A stretch of DNA of 33,430 bases from Streptomyces olivochromogenes (GCF_021538895.1 NZ_JADDRL010000100.1:1-33430); one strand, 5' to 3'; numbered from the stretch's first letter, positions 1 to 9,700 are shown. The notes: a model not told the origin generated them from the sequence alone. Program-made: numbers and translations.

Positions 1-1542
1 CCTGAGGGGGGTGTTCTCGCACAGTTCGTAGCCGCTGTAGATGCCCCAGGTCGGCGAGAGGGTCGCCGCGAGTACGGCGCGGACCTCGAAGGCGGGCCGG
101 TGTCCGTGCTGGAGGTAGGCGTGCAGGATGTCCGGGGTGTTGGCGAACAGGTTGGGCCGCATGTACGAGGCCGCCTCACCCGACAGCTCGCTCAGGTACT
201 CCGTCAGTTCCTGTTTCGTGTTGCGCCAGGTGAAGTACGTGTACGACTGCTGGAAGCCGATCTGGGCCAGCGTGTGCATCATCGCCGGCCGGGTGAACGC
301 CTCCGCCAGGAAGATCACATCCGGGTCGGTGCGGCCGATCTCCGCGATCACCCGCTCCCAGAACACGACGGGTTTGGTGTGCGGGTTGTCGACCCGGAAG
401 ATCCGCACCCCGTGGCCCATCCAGTGCCGCAGCACCCGCAGCGTCTCGGCGATCAGCCCGTCCATGTCCGCGTCGAACGCGATCGGGTAGATGTCCTGGT
501 ACTTCTTCGGCGGGTTCTCCGCATACGCGATGGTGCCGTCGGGGCGGTGGTGGAACCACTCGGGATGCTTGTGCACCCAGGGATGGTCGGGGGAGCACTG
601 CAGCGCGAAGTCGAGGGCGACCTCCAGACCCAGCTCCCGGGCCCGGCCCACGAAGTGGTCGAAGTCCTCCAACGTGCCCAGGGCGGGATGGATTGCGTCG
701 TGGCCGCCCTCGGCGGAACCGATGGCCCAGGGCACGCCGACATCGTCTTGGCCTGCGTGCAGGGTGTTGTTGCGGCCCTTGCGGAACGTGCTGCCGATCG
801 GATGGATCGGGGGCAGGTAGACGACGTCGAAGCCCATCCGCGCGATGCCCTCCAGCCGCCGGGCGGCACTGCGGAACGTGCCGTGCGGCTGCTCGACGGT
901 GCCCTCCGAGCGCGGGAAGAACTCGTACCAGGCGCCGTACAGGGCGCGTTCACGCTCCACCAGCAGCGGCAACGGCTCCGAAGCGGTCACCAACTCCCGC
1001 AGCGGATACCGCGCGAGCACCTCACCCACCTCGTGCGAGAACGCCGCCGCGAGCCGGGTCCGCAGGGCCGTCGAGTCGTCGCCCAGGGCGCGTGCGGCGT
1101 CCAGCACGACGTCGCGCTCGGGGCCCTCCGGCACTCCGGCGGCCGCCCGGGTGTGGAGTTCGGCGCCCTCCTCCAGGACCAGTCCGGTGTCGATGCCCGC
1201 CGGGATCTTGACGCCGGCCGTGTGGCGCCAGGTGGCCACCGGGTCGCTCCAGGCCTCCACGCAGTACGTCCAGCGGCCGGTCGCGTCCGGCGTGACGTCC
1301 GCGCCCCAGCGGTCACTGCCGGGCGCGAGTTCACGCATCGGCGTCCATGGGCCCGGCCGGCCCTCCGGATCGCGCAGCACCACATTGGCGCCGACGGCGT
1401 CATGGCCTTCGCGGAACACGGTGGCGGTGACCTCGAACGTCTCGCCGGCAACCGCCTTCGCCGGACGCCTGCCGCACTCCACGGCCGGCCGTACGTCCCG
1501 TACCGGAACGCGGCCGACGACCGGAGTCGAACCTGAACTCAT
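1..1542 (-). CDS. glgE: Alpha-1,4-glucan:maltose-1-phosphate maltosyltransferase (GlgE), N-terminal 514 codons, cut by window edge
   Basis: GlgE transfers maltosyl units from alpha-maltose-1-phosphate onto the non-reducing end of alpha-1,4-glucan in the cytoplasm (GlgE pathway, GH13 subfamily 3). The frame opens with ATG at 1542 (MSSGSTPVV...), with GGAGGTG about 7 bases upstream, and runs off the window at base 1, so roughly the last quarter of a protein of about 660-700 residues is missing. An N-terminal beta-sandwich region is followed by the GH13 barrel. D385 in RVDNPHTKP and E414 in FLAEAF are spaced 29 residues apart, the same spacing as the nucleophile and acid/base recalled for S. coelicolor GlgE (D394/E423). 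Other family stretches are YLPPIHPIG, ALDFALQCSPDHPW and the WGIYSGYEL region near the edge. The upstream DUF5133 gene is on the same strand 69 bp away, and the divergent glgX supports a glycogen locus. Family assignment is firm; which paralogue (vegetative or sporulation-phase) is unknown. Confidence 0.95.
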   Translation of the reverse strand, partial: MSSGSTPVVGRVPVRDVRPAVECGRRPAKAVAGETFEVTATVFREGHDAVGANVVLRDPEGRPGPWTPMRELAPGSDRWGADVTPDATGRWTYCVEAWSDPVATWRHTAGVKIPAGIDTGLVLEEGAELHTRAAAGVPEGPERDVVLDAARALGDDSTALRTRLAAAFSHEVGEVLARYPLRELVTASEPLPLLVERERALYGAWYEFFPRSEGTVEQPHGTFRSAARRLEGIARMGFDVVYLPPIHPIGSTFRKGRNNTLHAGQDDVGVPWAIGSAEGGHDAIHPALGTLEDFDHFVGRARELGLEVALDFALQCSPDHPWVHKHPEWFHHRPDGTIAYAENPPKKYQDIYPIAFDADMDGLIAETLRVLRHWMGHGVRIFRVDNPHTKPVVFWERVIAEIGRTDPDVIFLAEAFTRPAMMHTLAQIGFQQSYTYFTWRNTKQELTEYLSELSGEAASYMRPNLFANTPDILHAYLQHGHRPAFEVRAVLAATLSPTWGIYSGYELCENTPLR

Positions 1543-1566
1543 GGGTCTCACCTCCACCGTGCGCGA

Positions 1567-1587
1567 AGCCGGGCCCCGGGCCCGGCT
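1567..1587. terminator. GC-rich perfect hairpin between DUF5133 gene and glgE
   Basis: AGCCGGGCC (1567-1575) pairs perfectly with GGCCCGGCT (1579-1587) around a CCG loop. It lies 24 bases after the DUF5133 stop and just upstream of the glgE ribosome site on the minus strand. There is no T-run. It could be a terminator for DUF5133, an attenuator, or a leader element of glgE. Confidence 0.4.
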
Positions 1588-1611
1588 CGGAATCCGAACG
1601 TCGCCGGAAGG

Positions 1612-1911
1612 TCAGTGCCTCCCGGCCCTGGGACGCCGGCCCTTCGGCGGAGCCCGCCGGACCGCGCCGCTCGCGCGGGAGCGGGCGCTCTGCTCCCGCA
1701 GGTACGTGCCCAACGTGCTGCGCAGATAGCGTTCGGCGGCGTCGACGGCCTCCCGGGCACAGCGTTTACCCATCAGCACGCAGAGCGTGTAGCCCGAGTC
1801 CTCGAACGTGGCGCGCACGGCACGGTCGGAGGGCGCGGCGAGCATCGCGCGCTCCCACGCCCGGTAACGCCGCAACTGCCGGGCCACTTCGGCCTTGGCG
1901 GGTAGCAGCAT
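1612..1911 (-). CDS. DUF5133 domain protein
   Basis: A 99-residue cytoplasmic protein beginning MLLPAKAEVARQL. The segment around residues 28-65 (DSGYTLCVLMGKR followed by AREAVDAAERYL) is the signature I associate with DUF5133, a small family of unknown function common in Streptomyces. The tail after about residue 75 is Arg/Ala-rich and probably disordered. I chose the ATG at 1911 because AAGGTG sits 9 bases before it and family members start MLxP. A GTG four codons upstream (1923) would overlap that ribosome site. The gene precedes glgE on the same strand with a 69-bp gap containing a hairpin, and is divergent from the small HATPase-like gene at 2217. Function is not known. Confidence 0.8.
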   Translation of the reverse strand: MLLPAKAEVARQLRRYRAWERAMLAAPSDRAVRATFEDSGYTLCVLMGKRCAREAVDAAERYLRSTLGTYLREQSARSRASGAVRRAPPKGRRPRAGRH

Positions 1912-2216
1912 GGCGCTGTTCACCTTCCGACGGGCTCGACCGGGCTCGTTTCCCGACGGTCGGGTGGCGTCCGCGCGCGAAGAGGCACGACACCGTTACG
2001 GCGATCGAGGCATTTCACTCATGGTGCACGGATGACGACTCAGCGTCTTGTTGGTTCTTCAACTACCCCATGATGCTCTCGTGTTGCACGAATGGCGTAG
2101 TGCCCGCACTGTGGATCTGACTCAGAAGCGAGCAGCGCTCAACGCTCCGTGATCGGGGCCCACGCCCACGGGGACGAGGAACGAGCGGGAGCTTCGTCGG
2201 TGAGGAGCAAGCGACA
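1912..2216. promoter_or_regulatory. Divergent intergenic region with a near-identical direct repeat
   Basis: This 305-bp gap separates DUF5133/glgE (minus) from the small regulator/glgX pair (plus) and must hold promoters in both directions. It is less GC-rich than its surroundings. TGCACGGATG at 2025-2034 and TGCACGAATG at 2085-2094 match at 9 of 10 positions and start exactly 60 bp apart in the same orientation, so they would lie on a similar helix face (5-6 turns). The GAGGAG ribosome site for 2217 lies about 10 bases before that ATG. I could not assign a convincing -35/-10 pair. Confidence 0.4.
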
Positions 2217-2725
2217 ATGAAGACCGCAGTGCCCTGCTACTACCACCTGGACGTGGAAGTCAGCCCCGAGCGGGTCGGACAGGTGAGCCGCATCCTGGCC
2301 GCCCATCTGCGCCACTGGGATCTCGACAATCTCGTGGTCCCCGTCTGCGGCGGCGCCGAACTGCTGCTGCGGGCCATCGACGAGCACGCGACGGACAAGT
2401 TCACCTCGATCGAGATGTGGTGGAACGGCCAGCACCTCATCACCGCCGTCGGCGGCGATGACCGTGACCTCCGCCCCGACCAGGACCTGCGCACCTGCCT
2501 GGCCCATATCGCCGCGATGAGCGACGGCTGGGGCTGCTGCGCCTCGGACACCGGCAGCAAGATCATCTGGTTCTCGCAGCGCGCCCGCGCCGGCCAGCGC
2601 GTCCCCCTGGTCCCGACGGCACCGGCGCCCAGCCTGCGCCACGTCCGCCAGGTGCCCCGGGACATGCCGCTCGCCGCACGGGCCGCCTCGGCGGGCGCCA
2701 CACAGCCCGCCCCGGAGGAGGCCCG

Positions 2726-2729
<4 letters not shown>
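2217..2729 (+). CDS. Small degenerate HATPase-like regulatory protein (pep a2-type), coupled to glgX
   Basis: 170 residues, starting MKTAVPCYYHLDVEV with GAGGAG upstream. The order of secondary-structure-like segments matches a single anti-sigma-type HATPase_c_2 domain: a helix with AELLLRAIDEHA (47-58) where the N-box should be, a strand LITAVGGDDRD (74-84) where the G1 box lies, and DGWGCCASDTGSKIIWF (103-119) matching the closing strand. The N-box Asn is Arg (R52), and the glycine-rich G2 box is replaced by LRTCLA, so ATP binding looks unlikely. Residues 125-170 are Pro/Ala-rich and probably disordered. I recall homologues in Streptomyces glycogen loci annotated 'pep a2'. The stop overlaps the glgX GTG start (GTGA), implying coupled translation and a likely shared role with GlgX. 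The biochemical function is unknown. Confidence 0.8.
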
Positions 2730-5083
<2,354 letters not shown>

Positions 5084-5087
5084 GAGG

Positions 5088-5897
5088 TCAGCGCTCGCGG
5101 CGTGAGGTGACCGTGAACTGCGCGCCGTCGGGGTCGCGCAGCACGGCCTCCGCCTCGGCCTCCCTGAGGACGCTGCCTCCGTGCTTCTCCGCGGCGCGCG
5201 CGCAGCAGGCGACGTCGTCCACGGCGAAGTGCACCTGCCAGTGCGGCCGGACCTCCGGGTCGGGGGCCGCCTCGACCGCGCCCGAGTCGATGCGGGCCAC
5301 GACGTCGCCCCGGCTGCGCAGCACCACCTCGCCGCCTTCGTACTCGACCTGGCAGCAGCCGGTCCGCTCCGAGGCCCAGTCGAGGATCTCGCCGTAGAAG
5401 AGTGCCGCGTCGAAGGCGTTGCGGGTGTGCAGCCTTATGAAGGTGGGAGCCGCCTGCCGCCAGGCCTCCCAGTTGGAGATGAGTTCCCCCTCCCAGATCC
5501 CGAACGTGGCTCCGTCCCGGTCGGCGAGCAGCGCCGCCCGCCCCGGCGGGAAGGACAGCGGACCGACCGCCGCCGTGCCGCCGCGCTCCCGGGCGCGGGC
5601 CACGGCCTCGTCGGCGTTCGGCACGGCGAAGTACGGCGTCCACGCCACCGCCATCTGCCACATGGCGGCGACCGCGGCGATCCCGGCGACCGGTACACCC
5701 CCCGCCAGTGCGATCCGGAAGTGATCACCGAGCTTGGCGTTGCGCCATCGCCAGCCCAGTACGGCCCCGTAGAAGTCCTCCGTGGCCTGTAGGTCACGGC
5801 TGGTCAGGCTCACCCAGCAGGGGGCGCCGAAGACGGAGTGGGTGGAGACGATGTCCCGCTTCTTCGCGCCACTGCGGGCAGGGGTGTCGTGATTCAT
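5088..5897 (-). CDS. Two-domain VOC/glyoxalase-family protein
   Basis: 269 residues. Two tandem VOC (vicinal oxygen chelate) modules are visible. The first starts near residue 24 (CWVSLTSRDLQATEDFYGAVLGW) and ends around FGIWEG; the second starts near 150 (FIRLHTRNAFDAALFYGEILDW) and ends with AVLRDPDGAQFTVTSRR. Such proteins include glyoxalases, dioxygenases and antibiotic-binding resistance proteins, and the sequence alone does not tell which. I chose ATG at 5897 (MNHDTPARSG) because AGGACG lies 7 bases upstream and the first VOC strand follows naturally; an open frame continues upstream but lacks family sequence. The gene is convergent with glgX (4-bp gap) and divergent from the ANTAR gene. 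A role in glycogen metabolism is not implied. Confidence 0.9.
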   Translation of the reverse strand: MNHDTPARSGAKKRDIVSTHSVFGAPCWVSLTSRDLQATEDFYGAVLGWRWRNAKLGDHFRIALAGGVPVAGIAAVAAMWQMAVAWTPYFAVPNADEAVARARERGGTAAVGPLSFPPGRAALLADRDGATFGIWEGELISNWEAWRQAAPTFIRLHTRNAFDAALFYGEILDWASERTGCCQVEYEGGEVVLRSRGDVVARIDSGAVEAAPDPEVRPHWQVHFAVDDVACCARAAEKHGGSVLREAEAEAVLRDPDGAQFTVTSRRER

Positions 5898-6021
5898 GTC
5901 AGTGCGTCCTGTGTCCGATGCCGGTGGCCACCGGTCTGTCACCAGTGTCCAACCGCAAACGCTCCGAGCGCCTGCCGAGTACCCCGGTGGCACTCGGCCG
6001 GACGAGTGACACGATGGATGA

Positions 6022-6354
6022 ATGGGCGACAGCGAGACGGAGCGCAACAGCGAGACGGAGCGCATCTTCGAGCTGGAGGAAGAGGTCGACCAGCTGAAGG
6101 AGGCGGTCGTCTCCCACGCCGTCGTGGACCAGGCGATCGGGATGATGGTCGCGCTGGGCCGAGTGACGCCCGACCAGGGCTGGTGGGTCCTCAAGGAGGT
6201 CTCCCAGCACACCAACATCAGGCTGCGCAATGTCGCGGAACTGATCCTCATCTGGGGGCGCACCGGGGACATGCCCCGGGACATCCGGGCCGAGCTGGAG
6301 GAGGCCCTCGACCGGCACGGGCCGACGCAGGTCCCGGGGGCGCCGCAGGAGTGA
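6022..6354 (+). CDS. ANTAR-domain protein (putative RNA-binding antiterminator)
   Basis: 110 residues. Residues about 12-32 form a charged coiled-coil-like helix (ERIFELEEEVDQLKEAV). Residues 33-90 are an ANTAR domain: the AVVDQAIGMM segment, GWWVLKEVSQHTNIRLRNVAELIL, and a final helix around DIRAELEEAL. ANTAR domains bind paired hairpins in RNA and prevent transcription termination. Here there is no attached GAF or receiver domain, so the signal input is either a partner protein or the coiled coil. The ATG at 6022 has only a weak ribosome site (GATGGATG). The first codons contain an exact 18-bp tandem duplication. The gene converges on the sigma-factor gene 48 bp downstream and diverges from the VOC gene. 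The RNA targets cannot be seen here. Confidence 0.88.
   Translation: MGDSETERNSETERIFELEEEVDQLKEAVVSHAVVDQAIGMMVALGRVTPDQGWWVLKEVSQHTNIRLRNVAELILIWGRTGDMPRDIRAELEEALDRHGPTQVPGAPQE
6029..6064 (+). repeat. Exact 18-bp tandem duplication in the ANTAR gene
   Basis: ACAGCGAGACGGAGCGCA occurs twice back to back (6029-6046 and 6047-6064) and encodes SETERN-SETERI at the start of the protein. The copies are identical at every base, including third positions, which suggests a recent duplication. Confidence 0.95.
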
Positions 6355-6402
6355 CGCCCGGCGGGGGTCGAGGCCGAGCAGGGGCCGAGCAGGGGATGAG
6401 GC

Positions 6403-7194
6403 TCAGCCCGTCTCGGTGAGCAGCTCCTCGCGCAGCCGGTCGAAGCAGCCACTCAGCAGCCGGGACACGTGCATCTGCGAGATGCCGAGCTGCTGGGCGA
6501 TCCGGCTCTGTGTCATGCCACGGAAGAACCGCAGGTAGAGGATGGTGCGCTCACGCTCGGGCAGCGCCTGCAGACAGGGCTTGACCGCCTCCCGGTCGAC
6601 GACGAGGTCGTAGCCCGCGTCGGGTCCGCCGAGAGCCTCGCCCAGGGCGTAACCGTCCGTGTTGGGCATCTCGGCGTCCAGGGACAGCGTGGTGAAGCAC
6701 TCCAGGGCCTCCAGGCCGGTCCGTGTCTCCTCCTCGGTCAGCTGTGCGCGCTCGGCGATCTCGGCGACGGTGGGCGCACGGCCCGAAGTCGTCTGGGCCA
6801 GCTCCTTGGCGGCCGAGCGAACCCGGTTGCGCAGGTCCTGGACCCGGCGCGGCACGTGCAGCGACCACATGTGGTCACGGAAGTGGCGTTTGATCTCGCC
6901 GGTGACGGTCGGCACCGCGTACGCCTCGAAGGCGCGCCCGCGCGTCGGGTCGTAATGGTCGACGGCTTTGACCAGTCCGAGCGCGGCCACCTGGTAGAGG
7001 TCCTCAAGGGCCTCGCCGCGACCGCGGAACCGTACGGCGATCCGCTCGGCCATCGGCAGCCAGAGTCGGACCACCTCGTCCCGCAACGCGTCGCGCTCCG
7101 GACCGGCCGGCAGTTCGGCCAGACGCTCGAACGCCTCGGCCGTGTCGGGGGCGTCGTCATGCGGATGGGGCTTCGTTCTGGTGGTGGTACCCAT
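6403..7194 (-). CDS. RNA polymerase sigma factor, SigB/SigF/SigG family
   Basis: 263 residues. Region 2 runs about 45-115 (RIAVRFRGRGEALEDLYQVA, then AFEAYAVPTVTGEIKRHFRD and LHVPRRVQDL). Region 3 is around 120-165 (GRAPTVAEIAERAQLTEEE). Region 4 at about 205-258 carries the helix-turn-helix (ERERTILYLRFFRGMTQSRIA, LGISQMHVSRLL). This is the group-3 general stress/sporulation family controlled by partner switching with anti-sigma kinases. The ATG at 7194 has GGGAGGTGG upstream. No anti-sigma gene is adjacent, so its regulator must be elsewhere; the PP2C protein at 18793 belongs to the same kind of signalling but no link is shown. From memory, S. coelicolor sigG also lies close to a glycogen locus, so this may be its counterpart; I have not verified this and give no symbol. 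Confidence 0.93.
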   Translation of the reverse strand: MGTTTRTKPHPHDDAPDTAEAFERLAELPAGPERDALRDEVVRLWLPMAERIAVRFRGRGEALEDLYQVAALGLVKAVDHYDPTRGRAFEAYAVPTVTGEIKRHFRDHMWSLHVPRRVQDLRNRVRSAAKELAQTTSGRAPTVAEIAERAQLTEEETRTGLEALECFTTLSLDAEMPNTDGYALGEALGGPDAGYDLVVDREAVKPCLQALPERERTILYLRFFRGMTQSRIAQQLGISQMHVSRLLSGCFDRLREELLTETG

Positions 7195-7337
7195 CGTGGG
7201 TGGCCACCTCCCTCAGCAGGTGCTGGATGGACAGACACCATGGGAGGCGCGCGCTGGGACCGTACGGAAAGGCACCCGGGGCGCCCGGCGGACCGGCTCC
7301 CACGGACGTGCCTCCTGTCCGAAGCACTTGTCTTCAC

Positions 7338-7363
7338 CTTCCCTGCGTCGAACGTATCAAAAC
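7338..7363 (-). promoter_or_regulatory. Candidate sigma-B-like promoter of the sigma-factor gene
   Basis: On the minus strand GTTTTG (7358-7363) is followed after 14 bases by GGGAAG (7338-7343). This resembles the GTTT-N14-16-GGGTAT/C pattern of SigB-type promoters, with two mismatches in the -10. It lies about 145 bases upstream of the sigma start codon, which would allow autoregulation. Confidence 0.35.
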
Positions 7364-7406
7364 AAATCACCCGAAATAGTGACGAGACGCAGCGATGGCG
7401 ACCCTT

Positions 7407-7435
7407 TTGACCGCCTTTTGGCGCCCTCTTGGGAT
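7407..7435 (+). promoter_or_regulatory. Candidate promoter of the marR-ABC operon
   Basis: TTGACC (7407-7412) and TGGGAT (7430-7435) are separated by 17 bases. The -35 is good and the -10 moderate. Transcription would begin around 7441-7443, inside the palindrome described next. Confidence 0.45.
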
Positions 7436-7436
7436 G

Positions 7437-7461
7437 AATTACCTCTCAAGCAGAGGTAATT
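7437..7461. promoter_or_regulatory. Perfect 10-bp inverted repeat, probable MarR operator
   Basis: AATTACCTCT (7437-7446) and AGAGGTAATT (7452-7461) are perfect inverted repeats around CAAGC. The element lies between the candidate -10 and the GTG start at 7469. Its right arm also contains GAGG, the only ribosome-site candidate for the marR gene. A repressor bound here would block transcription start. MarR proteins usually bind such palindromes in their own promoters. Confidence 0.8.
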
Positions 7462-7468
7462 TTCCCGT

Positions 7469-7933
7469 GTGGAACCACGGGAGCGGGAGGCCCTGCCCCA
7501 GCAGCTGGCCGACACCCTGGTCGGCATCCAGCGGCTGATCCGCCGCCGACTGCGCGGCGGGCTGACCGCGCCCCGGCTGCGCGGCGCCGAGGTGGAACTG
7601 CTGCGCCTGGTCGAGGCCCGGCCCGGCATCGGCATCTCGGACGCCGCCAAGGAGCTGTACCTGGCGGGCAACTCCGTGTCGACCCTGGTCAACCGGCTGG
7701 CCAAGGCCGGCCACCTGGTCCGGGAGACCGACCCGGCCGACCGGCGCGTCGCTCGGCTGGAGCTCACCGACGCGGCACGCGCCCGGTTGGGCGACTGGCA
7801 GCGGCGCCGGGCGGCCCTCGTCGCCCGGCACGTGTCCCTGCTCGACGAGGCCGAGCGAGAGGCCCTGCACGCCGCCCTGCCTGCCCTGCGCAAGCTGGCC
7901 GTCACCCTGCACGAGGAGGCCGAGGAACCATGA
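7469..7933 (+). CDS. MarR-family transcriptional regulator
   Basis: 154 residues. The winged helix-turn-helix spans about 40-110: GAEVELLRLVEARPGIGISDAAKELYLAGNSVS is the helix-turn-helix, and LVRETDPADRRVARLELTDAA is the wing with the typical DxRDRR-like motif (DPADRR). The flanking helices form the dimer interface. MarR proteins are small-molecule-responsive repressors of efflux or stress genes. GTG at 7469 is the only start that keeps the N-terminal helix, and the GAGG about 12 bases upstream lies inside the palindromic operator. The stop overlaps the ABC ATPase start by four bases (ATGA), so the regulator is translated with the exporter it presumably represses. The ligand is unknown. Confidence 0.93.
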   Translation: MEPREREALPQQLADTLVGIQRLIRRRLRGGLTAPRLRGAEVELLRLVEARPGIGISDAAKELYLAGNSVSTLVNRLAKAGHLVRETDPADRRVARLELTDAARARLGDWQRRRAALVARHVSLLDEAEREALHAALPALRKLAVTLHEEAEEP

Positions 7934-8814
7934 CGAGCGACACCACGGGCCCGGCCCCGACGACCGACGCCGCGGGCCCGGCGGATGCCGTCTCCTGCAC
8001 CGGGCTCGCCTACGCCTTCGGGCGGACCCGGGCCGTGGACGGTCTCGACCTGTCCGTGCGGCAGGGGGAGGTCTTCGGGCTGCTCGGACCCAACGGGGCC
8101 GGCAAGACCACCGCCATCCGCTGCATCACCACGCTCCTGCCGGTCCCCGCGGGCATGGTCCGCGTCTTCGGCCACGACACGGCCGGGGACCGCATGGCCG
8201 TGCGCCGCCTGCTCGGCTACGTCCCGCAGCAGCTGTCCGCGGACAGCGGACTGACCGGACGGGAGAACGTTGCTCTCTTCGCCCGCGTCTTCGACGTCCC
8301 CCGCCGCGAGCGCGCCGCCCGCGTCGCCCAGGCCCTGGCCGCCGTCGGCCTCGCCGACGCCGCCGACCGGCTCGCGGGCACCTACTCCGGCGGCATGGTC
8401 CGCCGGCTGGAACTGGCCCAGGCCCTGGTCAGCGCGCCCCGCCTGCTGATCCTCGACGAGCCGACCATCGGTCTCGACCCGATAGCCCGGACGGGCGTCT
8501 GGGAGCACATCAACGCCGTCCGCGCGGTCACCGGCATGACGGTCCTGGTCACCACCCACTACATGGACGAGGCCGACCAGTACTGCGACCGCGTCGGCCT
8601 GATGCACCGCGGCCGCATCCGTGCCCTCGGCACCCCCGGGGAACTGCGGCAGGGCCTCGGCGCCCGCCGCCGCGCCGAGGGCGCCCCGGCCACGGACACG
8701 CCGCCCACGCTGGAGGACGTCTTCCGCGACGTCGCCGGCAGCGGTCTCGACGAGAAGTCAGGAGATTTCCGCGATGTCCGAAGCACCCGTCGCACCGCCC
8801 ACCGCGTCGGCTGA
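7930..8814 (+). CDS. ABC transporter ATP-binding protein (DrrA-like drug exporter)
   Basis: 294 residues. Walker A is GPNGAGKTT (53-61), the signature is YSGGMVRRLELAQAL, Walker B is LLILDEPTIGLDP, and the H-loop is VTTHYMDEAD. The C-terminal stretch PPTLEDVFRDVAG is the conserved end of the daunorubicin/ABC-2 exporter ATPases (DrrA type), where it couples to the permease. Residues 1-20 are Ala/Pro/Thr-rich and disordered. It hydrolyses ATP to power export by the membrane partner encoded next. Start and stop overlap neighbours: ATGA with marR, and 41 bases with the permease start at 8774. The transported compound cannot be deduced. Confidence 0.95.
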   Translation: MTSDTTGPAPTTDAAGPADAVSCTGLAYAFGRTRAVDGLDLSVRQGEVFGLLGPNGAGKTTAIRCITTLLPVPAGMVRVFGHDTAGDRMAVRRLLGYVPQQLSADSGLTGRENVALFARVFDVPRRERAARVAQALAAVGLADAADRLAGTYSGGMVRRLELAQALVSAPRLLILDEPTIGLDPIARTGVWEHINAVRAVTGMTVLVTTHYMDEADQYCDRVGLMHRGRIRALGTPGELRQGLGARRRAEGAPATDTPPTLEDVFRDVAGSGLDEKSGDFRDVRSTRRTAHRVG

Positions 8815-8902
8815 CCCGGCCCCCGAGGGCGGCACGGACCTCCTCGTACGGCCGCCCACGCCCCGCGCGGGCTGACGGCTGCTGCCCGCCCGGGTCGTCG
8901 CG
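8774..8902 (+). pseudogene. Original 5' end of the ABC permease gene, interrupted by in-frame TGA at 8873
   Basis: ATG at 8774 has an excellent ribosome site (AGGAG, 9 bases before) overlapping the ATPase gene. It reads MSEAPVAPPTASADPAPEGG and on to ...PPTPRAG before TGA at 8873-8875. The same frame continues without another stop as RLLPARVVA into the permease ATG at 8903. Continuity of frame, composition and ribosome site indicates that TGA replaced a sense codon, most simply TGG (Trp). It is a nonsense mutation, sequencing error, or a short leader peptide preserved by design. Confidence 0.7.
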
Positions 8903-9634
8903 ATGTGCGCGGTGGAACTGCAGAAGCTGCGGCACGACCGCACCGAGCTCTACACCCGGGCGGTGCAGCCCGCCCTGTGGCTGCTGATCTTCGGCCAGAC
9001 CTTCACCCGGATCAAGGCGATCCCGACCGGCGGCGTCCCCTACATCGACTACCTGGCGCCCGGCATCATCGCCCAGTCCGCGATGTTCATCGCCATCTTC
9101 TACGGCATCCAGATCATCTGGGAGCGGGACGCCGGCATCCTGAACAAGCTCCTCGTCACGCCCACCCCGCGCTCGGCGCTGATCACCGGCAAGGCCTTCG
9201 CGGCCGGGGTGAAGGCGCTGATCCAGGCGGTCGTCGTGGTCCTGATCGCCGCCCTGCTCGGCGTGGCCCTCACCTGGAACCCGGTCAAGCTGCTCGGCGT
9301 CGCGGCGGCCGTGATCCTCGCCTCCGCCTTCTTCTCCTGCCTGTCGATGACCATCGCCGGCATCGTCCTCAGCCGCGACCGCCTGATGGGCATCGGGCAG
9401 GCAATCACCATGCCCCTGTTCTTCGGCTCCAACGCCCTCTACCCGGTCGCCGTGATGCCGGGCTGGCTGCAGGCGGTCAGCAAGGTCAACCCGCTCAGCT
9501 ATCAGGTCGACGCCCTGCGCGGCCTCCTGCTCGGCACCCCCGCGCATCTCGCCGCCGATTTCGGTGTCCTGCTCGTGGCCTCGGCCCTCGGCATCACGGC
9601 CGCCTCCTGTCTGCTGGGCCGGCTCGCCCGCTGA
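8903..9634 (+). CDS. ABC-2 type transporter permease (DrrB-like), probably N-terminally truncated
   Basis: 243 residues from the first ATG after the internal TGA. Hydrophobic segments lie near residues 22-36 (AVQPALWLLIFGQTF), 48-72, 98-122, 130-155, 166-180 and 215-238, matching the usual six-helix ABC-2 fold. The central motif ITMPLFFGSNALYPVAVMP and NPLSYQVDALRGLL are the conserved ABC-2 exporter signature. Only about 43 mostly cytoplasmic, Pro/Ala-rich residues precede this point in the uninterrupted frame, so the membrane part is complete and the shortened protein may fold. The ATG at 8903 has no clear ribosome site, so synthesis would rely on re-initiation after the leader or readthrough. 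It is the membrane half of the exporter with the ATPase at 7930. Confidence 0.72.
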   Translation: MCAVELQKLRHDRTELYTRAVQPALWLLIFGQTFTRIKAIPTGGVPYIDYLAPGIIAQSAMFIAIFYGIQIIWERDAGILNKLLVTPTPRSALITGKAFAAGVKALIQAVVVVLIAALLGVALTWNPVKLLGVAAAVILASAFFSCLSMTIAGIVLSRDRLMGIGQAITMPLFFGSNALYPVAVMPGWLQAVSKVNPLSYQVDALRGLLLGTPAHLAADFGVLLVASALGITAASCLLGRLAR

Positions 9635-9700
9635 TCTTGCCGCGGACGTGATGTGCGGCACGCAACCGAAGGGTGCCTCAGGGCCCCGGAAGGGGATTCC

